Shown: positions 1-5,178 of the stretch, piece after piece
Layout of the letters: every line of letters starts with the position of its first letter
How positions within the stretch are numbered: position 1 is the first letter of the stretch
Source of the DNA: Akkermansia sp.
GTDB lineage: Bacteria; Verrucomicrobiota; Verrucomicrobiia; Verrucomicrobiales; Akkermansiaceae
Length of the DNA: 5,428 nucleotides
Direction: 5' to 3'
Assembly (NCBI GenBank): GCA_020047775.1
Contig: JAIFNK010000143.1
Location: 1 to 5,428, forward strand
The notes under the pieces: generated by a model
Seen by the model: only the letters and a program-made list of their open reading frames with translations
The model's database searches: none
What the model was told of the DNA's origin: nothing
Translations under genes and position numbers: made by a program

Positions 1-513
1 GTCATCGGTCGCAGCGTGGATCTCTATCCGCAGATCGTGCGCCGCACCGTCGCGGAGGGCCATGAAATGGGCAACCACTCGCAGACCCACCGCCTGCTCA
101 GCAAGCTCGGCGACGAGGAGCTCCGCCAGGAAATGAGCCGCTGCCGCGATGCGGTCGCGCGTGCCGCCGGCGTCCAGCCACGCACCATGCGTCCTCCCTA
201 CGGCGGCCTGCTCCAGCGCCAACGGGAACTGGTGCACGCGGAGTTCGGCTATCCCACCATCCTCTGGTCGGTCGATCCGCTCGACTGGAAGCGCCCTGGG
301 GCCAGCGTCGTCAGCTCGCGCATTCTTGCCGGCACGTCCTCCGGTGGCATCGTTCTCGCCCACGACCTTCATTCCCAGACCGTCGATGCCATGCCGGCCA
401 CTCTCGACGGACTCCTTCGCCGTGGTTTCAAGTTTGTCACGGTTTCCCAATTGCTGGCCATGAAGACCGATGTGACGACCGCCCAAGCGTCCGTCACCCC
501 CGCCATCTACTGA
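1..513 (+). CDS. Polysaccharide deacetylase (NodB homology domain), 3' part, truncated by window edge
   Basis: The frame is open from base 1, so the gene begins upstream of the window; the GTG at 16 is an internal Val codon. The 170 visible residues carry four of the five NodB motifs, numbered within this fragment: motif 2 as HSQTH (H26 and H30, zinc ligands), motif 3 as RPPYG (64-68), motif 4 as a DPLDW tryptophan-containing motif (92-96), and motif 5 as LAH (H121, the usual catalytic acid). Motif 1, which carries the catalytic-base Asp, lies off the left edge. The family is metal-dependent carbohydrate esterase 4, which removes N-acetyl groups from GlcNAc or MurNAc polymers such as peptidoglycan or chitin. 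Peptidoglycan is the likeliest substrate in a bacterium, but this cannot be shown here. The gene ends in TGA at 511-513, and the GTPase start follows 22 bp later on the same strand, so co-transcription is likely. Whether the protein is secreted cannot be judged without its N-terminus. Confidence 0.93.
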   Translation, partial: VIGRSVDLYPQIVRRTVAEGHEMGNHSQTHRLLSKLGDEELRQEMSRCRDAVARAAGVQPRTMRPPYGGLLQRQRELVHAEFGYPTILWSVDPLDWKRPGASVVSSRILAGTSSGGIVLAHDLHSQTVDAMPATLDGLLRRGFKFVTVSQLLAMKTDVTTAQASVTPAIY

Positions 514-535
514 GAGCCGCCACCATTCCGGTCCC

Positions 536-2263
536 GTGAGTTATTCCATGTTCGGCGAGCGCTACTTCGCGACGCGCGAACGTCTTTCCGGTGTGATCAG
601 TGGCATCGCCTCGCTTGCCGAAGAAACTGGGACCGATCTCGGCGGCCAACTGCCGCTTCAGGAAGTCGAACGGGGCCTTGGGGCGCCGTTTCTCTTCGTG
701 GTCTGCGGCGAGGTCAACGCCGGGAAATCCACCCTCATCAACGGCCTCTTCGGCCGGGACCTCTGCCGGGTCAACATCCTGCCGGAAACCGACCGTGTGC
801 TCTGGTATCAGTATGGCAATCCGGCGCGGGATGTCACGATCACCCCGATGCTCGAGGAGCGCCACCGGCCGGTTGATTTCCTGCGCGACTTCAACCTCAT
901 CGACACTCCGGGCACCAACTCCATCGCGCAGGGGCACCAGGAAATCACGGCCCGCTTCCTGCCTGCTGCGGACCTGATCCTGTTCGTGTTTCCCGTGACA
1001 AATCCATGGGGGGCAGCCACCTGGAATTTTATTTCGGACCTCACGCCGGAGGTTCTCCAGCGCGTGGTATTCATCATCCAGCAGGCGGACCAGCGGGAGC
1101 CCATCGACATCAAGGTCATCCTCGGCCACATGGAGGATCTATCCGTGAAGCGGATCGGCCATGTTCCGCCGTTGTTCGCGGTTTCCGGGAAAATCGCCTG
1201 CGAGGTCAAACGTGCCAAGCCCTTCGAGCCCGAGCAGTTCAAGCGCAGCGGCTACCCGGAGCTGGAAAGTTTTATTTCCAAGACCGTCTGCCAATCACCC
1301 GCCCGCAAGGCCGTCTTTGAAAGCTGGCGCAGCCAGGCCGGCGCCGCCCTGCGCACCGTCGAGGATCATTTCGAAAAACAAACGAACGCCCTCAACGAAC
1401 AAAGCCGCTTCCTCGACACCATCGAGCGGGAAATCGACGGGATCCGCGAGCGCTTCGTCGTCCGGTTGCCACGCCATCTCGCGGGCGTGGCGGAAGTGTT
1501 TCAAAACGAAGCCGTGTGGGTTTCCCGGTGCCTGCGCAGCCGTCTCGGAGCGGTGCCGTCGATTTTCCGGCTCTTCGTCGGGGATCGCACCGGACCGAAC
1601 ATGGAAGCGATCTTCGTGGAGCGTCTCCAGGCCGCCGTCGAAGCGGTCGCCGAAAAGGACGGCGTCGAAGTCGTCGAATTCTGCCGCAGCCATTGGAATG
1701 ACCTTGGCGCGCGGGTGCAGGCCGCCATGGGCGTGGACATCGGAACCGCCGCCCCGCTCGACGAGACGCTCGCCACCGCGAAAAAACGGTTTGTGCAGCG
1801 GTTAGGCATCTCCGCCCGCCAGGGAATCGACAATCTCAAAGTCCGCAACCAGCTCGACAAGGACCTGCGCCGCAGGAATGTCGCACTCAAGTCGTTCACC
1901 TTCATGATGCTTTTGTTAGTCACGGTGGGGGCGGTCTGCGGCGCGCTCGGCGTCGATTGGCTGCCGTCCATCTTCTGCGGGCTGTCCGCCGCGTTTCTCG
2001 CCGGCGGCATCGTGGTGGCCGCCGTGACGCGCAAGTCCATCACCGCGGATTTCCAACGACGGCTGCTGGACACCTGCGGGGGATTCGCCAGCACGCTGCA
2101 TGCGGATTACGAGGAGGCGCTGCGGATTGTCTTCCAGGACTACGCCACCTCGCTCACCGCCGTCCGGACCCATCTCGCCCGCGAGAAACTGGCCATCGAA
2201 CCACGTCTTCGCCGCTGGCAGGAACTCTTCCTCACGCTCAAGGCCATCGAGCAGGACCTCTGA
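536..2263 (+). CDS. Bacterial dynamin-like membrane GTPase
   Basis: This is a 575-residue protein with an N-terminal dynamin-type G domain: G1/P-loop GEVNAGKST (58-66), a probable G2 Thr at T85, G3 DTPG (123-126), a G4 position reading QQAD (182-185), and SGK at G5 (217-219). A long, charged helical region (about 260-450) follows, compatible with a stalk. Two adjacent hydrophobic segments (about 454-473 and 476-497) form a hairpin like the membrane-inserting paddle of bacterial dynamin-like proteins. A final helical stretch closes the stalk. Such proteins bind GTP and remodel or fuse membranes, and some protect against membrane stress. The cellular role here is unknown. The G4 motif departs from the usual N/TKxD, with Gln at both first positions but Asp retained. 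The GTG start at 536 has no obvious ribosome binding site. An in-frame ATG at 548, preceded by a weak GTGAG, is a good alternative and would remove four residues. The gene lies 22 bp after the deacetylase, probably in the same operon. Confidence 0.92.
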   Translation: MSYSMFGERYFATRERLSGVISGIASLAEETGTDLGGQLPLQEVERGLGAPFLFVVCGEVNAGKSTLINGLFGRDLCRVNILPETDRVLWYQYGNPARDVTITPMLEERHRPVDFLRDFNLIDTPGTNSIAQGHQEITARFLPAADLILFVFPVTNPWGAATWNFISDLTPEVLQRVVFIIQQADQREPIDIKVILGHMEDLSVKRIGHVPPLFAVSGKIACEVKRAKPFEPEQFKRSGYPELESFISKTVCQSPARKAVFESWRSQAGAALRTVEDHFEKQTNALNEQSRFLDTIEREIDGIRERFVVRLPRHLAGVAEVFQNEAVWVSRCLRSRLGAVPSIFRLFVGDRTGPNMEAIFVERLQAAVEAVAEKDGVEVVEFCRSHWNDLGARVQAAMGVDIGTAAPLDETLATAKKRFVQRLGISARQGIDNLKVRNQLDKDLRRRNVALKSFTFMMLLLVTVGAVCGALGVDWLPSIFCGLSAAFLAGGIVVAAVTRKSITADFQRRLLDTCGGFASTLHADYEEALRIVFQDYATSLTAVRTHLAREKLAIEPRLRRWQELFLTLKAIEQDL

Positions 2264-2276
2264 TCTCCGGGATCAG
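2260..2276. terminator. Short hairpin joining two convergent stop codons (possible weak bidirectional terminator)
   Basis: CTGATC-TCCGG-GATCAG is a perfect 6-bp stem with a 5-base loop. It spans both the TGA stop of the GTPase gene (2261-2263) and the stop of the convergent kinase gene (2273-2275 on the plus strand). Its placement in a 9-bp convergent gap suits a bidirectional terminator. However, the stem is short and there is no T-run on either side, so it may simply reflect the two stop codons. Confidence 0.25.
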
Positions 2277-3127
2277 GAAAGCGCCAGCAGCAAGGCCCCG
2301 CAGATGCCGGCCTGTTGCCCGAGCGCGGGCGGGACGACATAACCGCCGCCTAACACCGGTGGGAAATAACCGGCGGCGATCCCGGTCAGCTTCGCGTTGA
2401 TCTTCCCGTGCAGGCCCTCCGCCTGACAAACCCCGCCGCCGACGATGACGCGGGAAGGGGAGACGATGGCGAGCAGGGCGAGGATGCCGTGGGCGAGATA
2501 CCACGCCTGGGTGTCCCACGCCGGATGGTCGGCCGGAAGCTCGTGCGCCGGAGTTCCCCAGCGGGCGGCGATGGACGGGCCGCTGGCGAGTCCCTCCAGG
2601 CAGTCGCCGTGAAACGGGCAGACGCCCGGGAACTCATCGCCCGGCATCCTCGGCACCTTGAGGTGGCCGAATTCCGGGTGCAGCGCGCCGTGGACCAGAC
2701 GCCCGCCTGATAGGATTCCGCCGCCGATGCCGGTGCCGATCGTGATGTAGGCGATGTCTTGCAGGCCGGCACCGGCACCGATTCCCGCCTCGGCGAGGGC
2801 AGCGGCGTTGACGTCGGTATCAAGGACGATCCGGGCGTTTGGGAACGCGCTGGCAAGGCAGCCGACCAAGGAAAATCCCGCCCATCCCGCTTTGGTGGTT
2901 TCGAGGATTTTTCCGTAGTTCTCCCGGTTCGAAACAATGCCGATGGGGCCGAATGCCGCGACACCAATGCTTGCCGGTTGCCCTCGTTCGCGCAGCCAGT
3001 CGATGGCGACTCCAAGCGTCTCCTCAGGCAGGGTCGTCGGAAAGCGGAATTCCTCAATGACTCTACCCTCGGCCGAGCCGATGGCGACGACCGTCTTGGT
3101 CCCGCCCAATTCAATGCCTGCGATCAT
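2273..3127 (-). CDS. ROK-family sugar kinase, fructokinase-like
   Basis: This 284-residue protein has the full ROK plan. An N-terminal phosphate-binding motif reads ELGGTK (6-11). The catalytic Asp lies in the DTDVNAAAL segment (D105). The second phosphate loop is GTGIGGG (131-137), and a C-terminal adenosine-site glycine run reads VGGGV (229-233). The ROK zinc site is intact: H155 at the end of HPEFGH, and the cluster C170-PF-H173-GD-C176 followed by LEGLASGPS. The pattern CPFHxxCLEGLASGP, together with the short length, matches the bacterial ROK fructokinases (the B. subtilis YdhR/GmuE group) better than glucokinases or transcriptional repressors, and there is no N-terminal helix-turn-helix. 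The predicted reaction is ATP-dependent 6-phosphorylation of fructose, possibly also mannose, in the cytoplasm. The ATG start at 3127 fits the family N-terminus (MIAGIELGGTK). No clear Shine-Dalgarno sequence precedes it. The gene converges on the GTPase gene and is co-oriented with the cassette array immediately upstream. Confidence 0.93.
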   Translation of the reverse strand: MIAGIELGGTKTVVAIGSAEGRVIEEFRFPTTLPEETLGVAIDWLRERGQPASIGVAAFGPIGIVSNRENYGKILETTKAGWAGFSLVGCLASAFPNARIVLDTDVNAAALAEAGIGAGAGLQDIAYITIGTGIGGGILSGGRLVHGALHPEFGHLKVPRMPGDEFPGVCPFHGDCLEGLASGPSIAARWGTPAHELPADHPAWDTQAWYLAHGILALLAIVSPSRVIVGGGVCQAEGLHGKINAKLTGIAAGYFPPVLGGGYVVPPALGQQAGICGALLLALS

Positions 3128-3173
3128 GGGACTGGCTTATCGGGGTGCCGCATCAGAGGCAAGTTCTTCGTGA
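3128..3173 (-). other. Kinase upstream region at the array boundary; no clear promoter
   Basis: These 46 bp separate the kinase start codon from the last attC-like repeat. On the minus strand a TTGACT, half of it supplied by the conserved end of the attC arm, is followed 17 bases later by TGATGC. The -35 half resembles a sigma-70 box but the -10 half does not, so I do not call a promoter. The kinase may be transcribed from within or through the array. Confidence 0.3.
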
Positions 3174-3295
3174 GTCAAAGAGCACGCACCCCTATCAGCG
3201 GCGGCGAGCGTCGATCACGGGGTGAAGGTTAAAACTACGGGAGAGCATGAAAACAGGGCTGCTGATAGGGGTTGCTGTGTCTCGGCTTGTTCGGC
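3174..3295 (-). repeat. attC-like site 1 (array-terminal, lacking its outer R' box)
   Basis: On the minus strand the site opens with GCCGAAC (3289-3295) and AAGCC. Its arm at 3261-3279 pairs with 3183-3199. The plus-strand arms are GCTGATAGGGGTTGCTGTG and CACGCACCCCTATCAGC, the first carrying two extra bases that bulge out when the stem folds, plus a third further out. The loop is about 60 bases. The outer box expected at 3167-3173 is TTCGTGA on the plus strand instead of GCCGAAC, so homology with the other sites stops exactly at the recombination box. The outer arms are nearly the same as those of site 4: GTCAAAGAGCACGCACC is identical, and the other arm matches at 24 of 26 positions. Confidence 0.75.
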
Positions 3296-3311
3296 TTCTG
3301 GTTTGGATTGG

Positions 3312-3755
3312 TCACCAGTCAAGGTCAGCATCAGGACAAACCTTGCGCAAGGCGCTCTTATAGACCTCCCTATCCTGATCCCAAATGACAGGAATCCCAA
3401 CCGCCTTTTTCTTGGACTTCAAGAAAACATGGAGTGCATAGCCTCCCTTCCCGCCACGCGATCCTTGAATGGATCGTATATCAGACGATTCAAGGGAAAA
3501 TCGTGAGAAATTGTGGCGGCCTTGTATCTCTTCCGCGCTGATCGAAACTTCCTCTGGCCAGATCTTGGATCCAATGAAGACAAATGGAACAAAGACAGCC
3601 CAAAGACCGAATAGAACGATGCTCGCGACACGACCCTTCGGATTGCGGTAGGCCAGATATCCCAATGCGGCGACTGCAAACGTGACGATGACACCAATCA
3701 AAAGATTGGGACCGCTGTCTCGCCAGTAGAAAAACGCATCGCCAAGGAAAGTCAT
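3312..3755 (-). CDS. Cassette gene 1: small two-helix membrane protein with PH-like C-terminal domain
   Basis: This 147-residue protein is of no family I can name. Two hydrophobic helices (about 17-36 and 43-62) are separated by a short basic turn (RNPKGR). The soluble tail (about 68-147) alternates short beta-like strands (VSISAEEIQGR, FSRFSLESSDIRSI, YALHVFLKSKKKAVGIPV) and ends in a helix (DREVYKSALRKV). This order, with a ssDIrsI-type turn in the middle, resembles the PH-like domains found after two membrane helices in YcxB-like and bacterial PH proteins. The assignment is by fold pattern only. The ATG at 3755 lies 36 bases after the recombination box of site 2, with no clear ribosome binding site. 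The stop is 16 bases before site 1. The protein is probably an inner-membrane protein of unknown role. It is the last, array-distal cassette gene before the chromosomal kinase. Confidence 0.75.
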   Translation of the reverse strand: MTFLGDAFFYWRDSGPNLLIGVIVTFAVAALGYLAYRNPKGRVASIVLFGLWAVFVPFVFIGSKIWPEEVSISAEEIQGRHNFSRFSLESSDIRSIQGSRGGKGGYALHVFLKSKKKAVGIPVIWDQDREVYKSALRKVCPDADLDW

Positions 3756-3791
3756 GAATGGACGGTCGAGATTTGGATGGTCTGTTTTTGT

Positions 3792-3915
3792 GCCGAACGT
3801 CGAGTCCTCCTACGCCTGACCGGGAACGAGGCTTCGACTGCGGGTTGAGGTTGTAGCGGTCATGACGGCTGGAACTGGAGGCGGGTCAGGCGTTAGGAGT
3901 GACGCCTTGTTCGGC
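3792..3915 (-). repeat. attC-like site 2
   Basis: The minus strand begins GCCGAAC-AAG (box at 3909-3915) and ends GTTCGGC (box at 3792-3798). The two arms, written in the same sense, are GTCACTCCTAACGCCTGACC and GTCCTCCTACGCCTGACC. They are identical except for two extra A residues in the first, the attC hallmark of extrahelical bases in the arm next to the first box. The loop contains CGGGTTGAGGTTGTAG (3841-3856, plus strand), also seen in site 3. The stop codon of cassette gene 2 lies inside this site, in the stem arm (3886-3888). Confidence 0.82.
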
Positions 3916-4473
3916 TTCTTGGATTTGTGAAGGTTCCGGAAGCCGAGAAGAACCACGTAGTGCTTTTAGCGTATCGCAGACGCCCTCCAAGTCAATGTCG
4001 GGAACTCCAAATGATGATCGAGGAATCACGATCCGCCGTAATCCCTTCAATGAAATCTGAAGCATGTCTCCATCCAAATCTGCTGAAACAATGTCAGAAA
4101 ACCCGGCTGACAGCACCACATCGCCCAGCAACTCGCGTATACCTGTAGTTGAAATCTCTAGTCGGACTCTGATTCCATCCCGGTCTAGGTGGCGGGGAAA
4201 AAAGGTCTCTTCGATTGCGCGACCGTAAGTTCGCAGGTTGACGACACTCTTAAGCGTCAAGATCCCTAGTATATATCCAAATATGAGAAAAATAGGTGAC
4301 CCTCCATTAGATACGGCCGAGAAAGCCGAAAAAGTGCCTAGGCCGAACGCGACGATCGGCCAAACCGCCGCAGTGTAGTAACGGCTCCGTGAGTAGGGAA
4401 CTCCCCTACGGCGTGCGATTGTGTATCCGTAACGAGCCCACATATACTCTGAGACACGATATTCAATGGTCAT
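3886..4473 (-). CDS. Cassette gene 2: YcxB-like two-helix membrane protein
   Basis: This 195-residue protein has a charged N-terminus (TIEYRVSEYMWARYGY) and a basic patch (RRR at 21-23). Two membrane helices follow (about 35-54 and 58-77). A cytoplasmic-type domain (about 92-173) contains LDRDGIRVRLEIST, then FSDIVSADLDGDMLQISL, then RRIVIPRSSFG. The order, with a strand ending in an IPxxxF motif after a two-helix hairpin, resembles YcxB-family proteins; their function is not known. The last nine residues, AEQGVTPNA, are encoded by attC site 2, since the first box reads GCC GAA C. Removing that site would therefore change the C-terminus. The ATG at 4473 lies 19 bases after the box of site 3. 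A five-codon ORF in the leader overlaps it by ATGA. Confidence 0.8.
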   Translation of the reverse strand: MTIEYRVSEYMWARYGYTIARRRGVPYSRSRYYTAAVWPIVAFGLGTFSAFSAVSNGGSPIFLIFGYILGILTLKSVVNLRTYGRAIEETFFPRHLDRDGIRVRLEISTTGIRELLGDVVLSAGFSDIVSADLDGDMLQISLKGLRRIVIPRSSFGVPDIDLEGVCDTLKALRGSSRLPEPSQIQEAEQGVTPNA

Positions 4474-4487
4474 TTGGCGGTGGTCAT
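4470..4487 (-). promoter_or_regulatory. Possible leader mini-ORF overlapping the start of cassette gene 2
   Basis: Immediately after the site 3 box the minus strand reads ATG ACC ACC GCC AAA TGA. Its stop overlaps the ATG of cassette gene 2 as ATGA, an arrangement typical of translational coupling. Short leader ORFs are known to aid translation of cassette genes that lack their own ribosome binding site (ORF-11 in the attI1 site of class 1 integrons). At only five codons it could easily be chance. Confidence 0.2.
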
Positions 4488-4492
4488 TTATT

Positions 4493-4619
4493 GCCGAACG
4501 TAAAGCACATCCACCGCTAGGAGCTGGGGCGGAAGTCTCTCACGGGGTTGAGTTTGTAGTTACAGGAAGACATGTCAACAGAACGGCTCCTAGCGGTTGG
4601 ATGGTGCGGCTTGTTCGGC
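4493..4619 (-). repeat. attC-like site 3
   Basis: The minus strand begins GCCGAAC-AAGCC (box at 4613-4619) and ends GTTCGGC (box at 4493-4499). The arms, written in the same sense, are GCACCATCCAACCGCTAGGAG and GCACATCCACCGCTAGGAG without the final shared G. The first has one extra C and one extra A and is otherwise identical over the stem. The loop holds CACGGGGTTGAGTTTGTAG (4541-4559) and a segment TACAGGAAGACATGTCAACAG that aligns with the loop of site 1. Cassette gene 3 stops one base before this site. Confidence 0.82.
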
Positions 4620-4620
4620 T

Positions 4621-5058
4621 TTATGATTTCGGAGCATAACTGGCAAACATCAGCCTGCCATCCTTCTCACCAACAAACTTGTAGATACTAGTCTTCTGAT
4701 CGATCCTCTTCGGATCGCCCTGAAACTCAAATTTGAGTCTTTTTATGATCTTGAGATTTAGAGCGTAGACCACTCCGTTTCGAGTTGGTTCTTTGGAGTC
4801 GTCTGGTTCGACCGGGCAATATTCGATTAGTTTTACTGGCTGCGCGAACAAGTATTCAATACTCTTGAGGTTCATGGCTTTGAACTCTTCCGTAACTCCG
4901 TCCAAACAGGAAAGGGAGTTAAGAGCATCTTTGTCCTTTGTAGCTATAGCAGTCCGAACCGCGTTAAGAAATTTAGCTTCCTCCTCGGGCGTTGCTCCGA
5001 GGCACGCAGTACCTAAGAGTAGCATTGTTGCCGTAATTGTGGATGTCAGTAGTTTCAT
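4621..5058 (-). CDS. Cassette gene 3: small secreted protein of unknown function
   Basis: This is a 145-residue protein. I use the ATG at 5058 because it begins a clean signal peptide (MKLLTSTITATMLLLGTACLGA). An upstream TTG at 5094 would start inside the recombination box of site 4 and add a polar stretch. Cleavage probably follows A22. C19 sits after LGTA, a poor lipobox, so lipid attachment is possible but less likely. The mature part is rich in charged residues, starts with a helix (TPEEEAKFLNAVRTAIATKDKDAL) and has two further cysteines (C51, C81). I recognise no catalytic motif or family. The export signal implies a periplasmic or extracellular protein. The leader after the site 4 box is 24 bases, AT-rich and without a clear ribosome binding site. 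The TAA stop lies one base before site 3, as in textbook cassettes. Codon use is clearly more AT-rich than in the chromosomal genes to the left. Confidence 0.8.
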   Translation of the reverse strand: MKLLTSTITATMLLLGTACLGATPEEEAKFLNAVRTAIATKDKDALNSLSCLDGVTEEFKAMNLKSIEYLFAQPVKLIEYCPVEPDDSKEPTRNGVVYALNLKIIKRLKFEFQGDPKRIDQKTSIYKFVGEKDGRLMFASYAPKS

Positions 5059-5082
5059 TATTGTATGTTTGTCTGAATTTTT

Positions 5083-5178
5083 GCCGAACGTCAAAGAGCA
5101 CGCACCGCCGCCGTTGAAAAGCGATTGTGCCGAAACTGAGGAGCTTCACGGCGGTTGCTGTGTCTCGTCTTGTTCGGA
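5083..5178 (-). repeat. attC-like site 4 (shorter loop)
   Basis: The minus strand begins TCCGAAC-AAG (box at 5172-5178) and ends GTTCGGC (box at 5083-5089). The arms, written in the same sense, are GAGACACAGCAACCGCCG and GAGCACGCACCGCCG. They match apart from three extra A residues in the first, so the stem carries three potential extrahelical bases. At 96 bp it is shorter than the other three, and its loop lacks the GGGTTGAG motif found in sites 2 and 3. Its outer arms match site 1 closely. Confidence 0.78.

Noticed and set aside
494..1129. Minus-strand ORF of 211 residues opposite the GTPase gene
   Set aside because: It covers the G domain of a clearly coding gene on the other strand. It is a typical antisense open frame in GC-rich DNA with no recognisable motif.
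2386..3114. Minus-strand ORF of 242 residues in another frame of the kinase gene
   Set aside because: Its Ser/Arg/Pro-rich composition is that of a shifted frame; the kinase frame has all ROK motifs in place.
3222..3506. Plus-strand ORF of 94 residues across site 1 and the end of cassette gene 1
   Set aside because: It overlaps a recombination site and the coding end of a membrane-protein gene on the other strand, and its sequence resembles no protein domain.
5041..5097. TTGACG and TACAAT on the minus strand before cassette gene 3 as a promoter
   Set aside because: The spacing is about 23 bases, too long for a sigma-70 promoter, and TACAAT ends one base before the start codon.
3174..5178. 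CRISPR array
   Set aside because: The repeats are long inverted repeats of about 96-127 bp with variable loops, spaced by whole genes of 500-600 bp, not short direct repeats with short spacers.
3174..5178. Insertion sequences or MITEs with terminal inverted repeats
   Set aside because: There is no transposase and no target-site duplication. Each inverted repeat lies between genes and carries its own paired boxes and bulged bases, which fits attC better.
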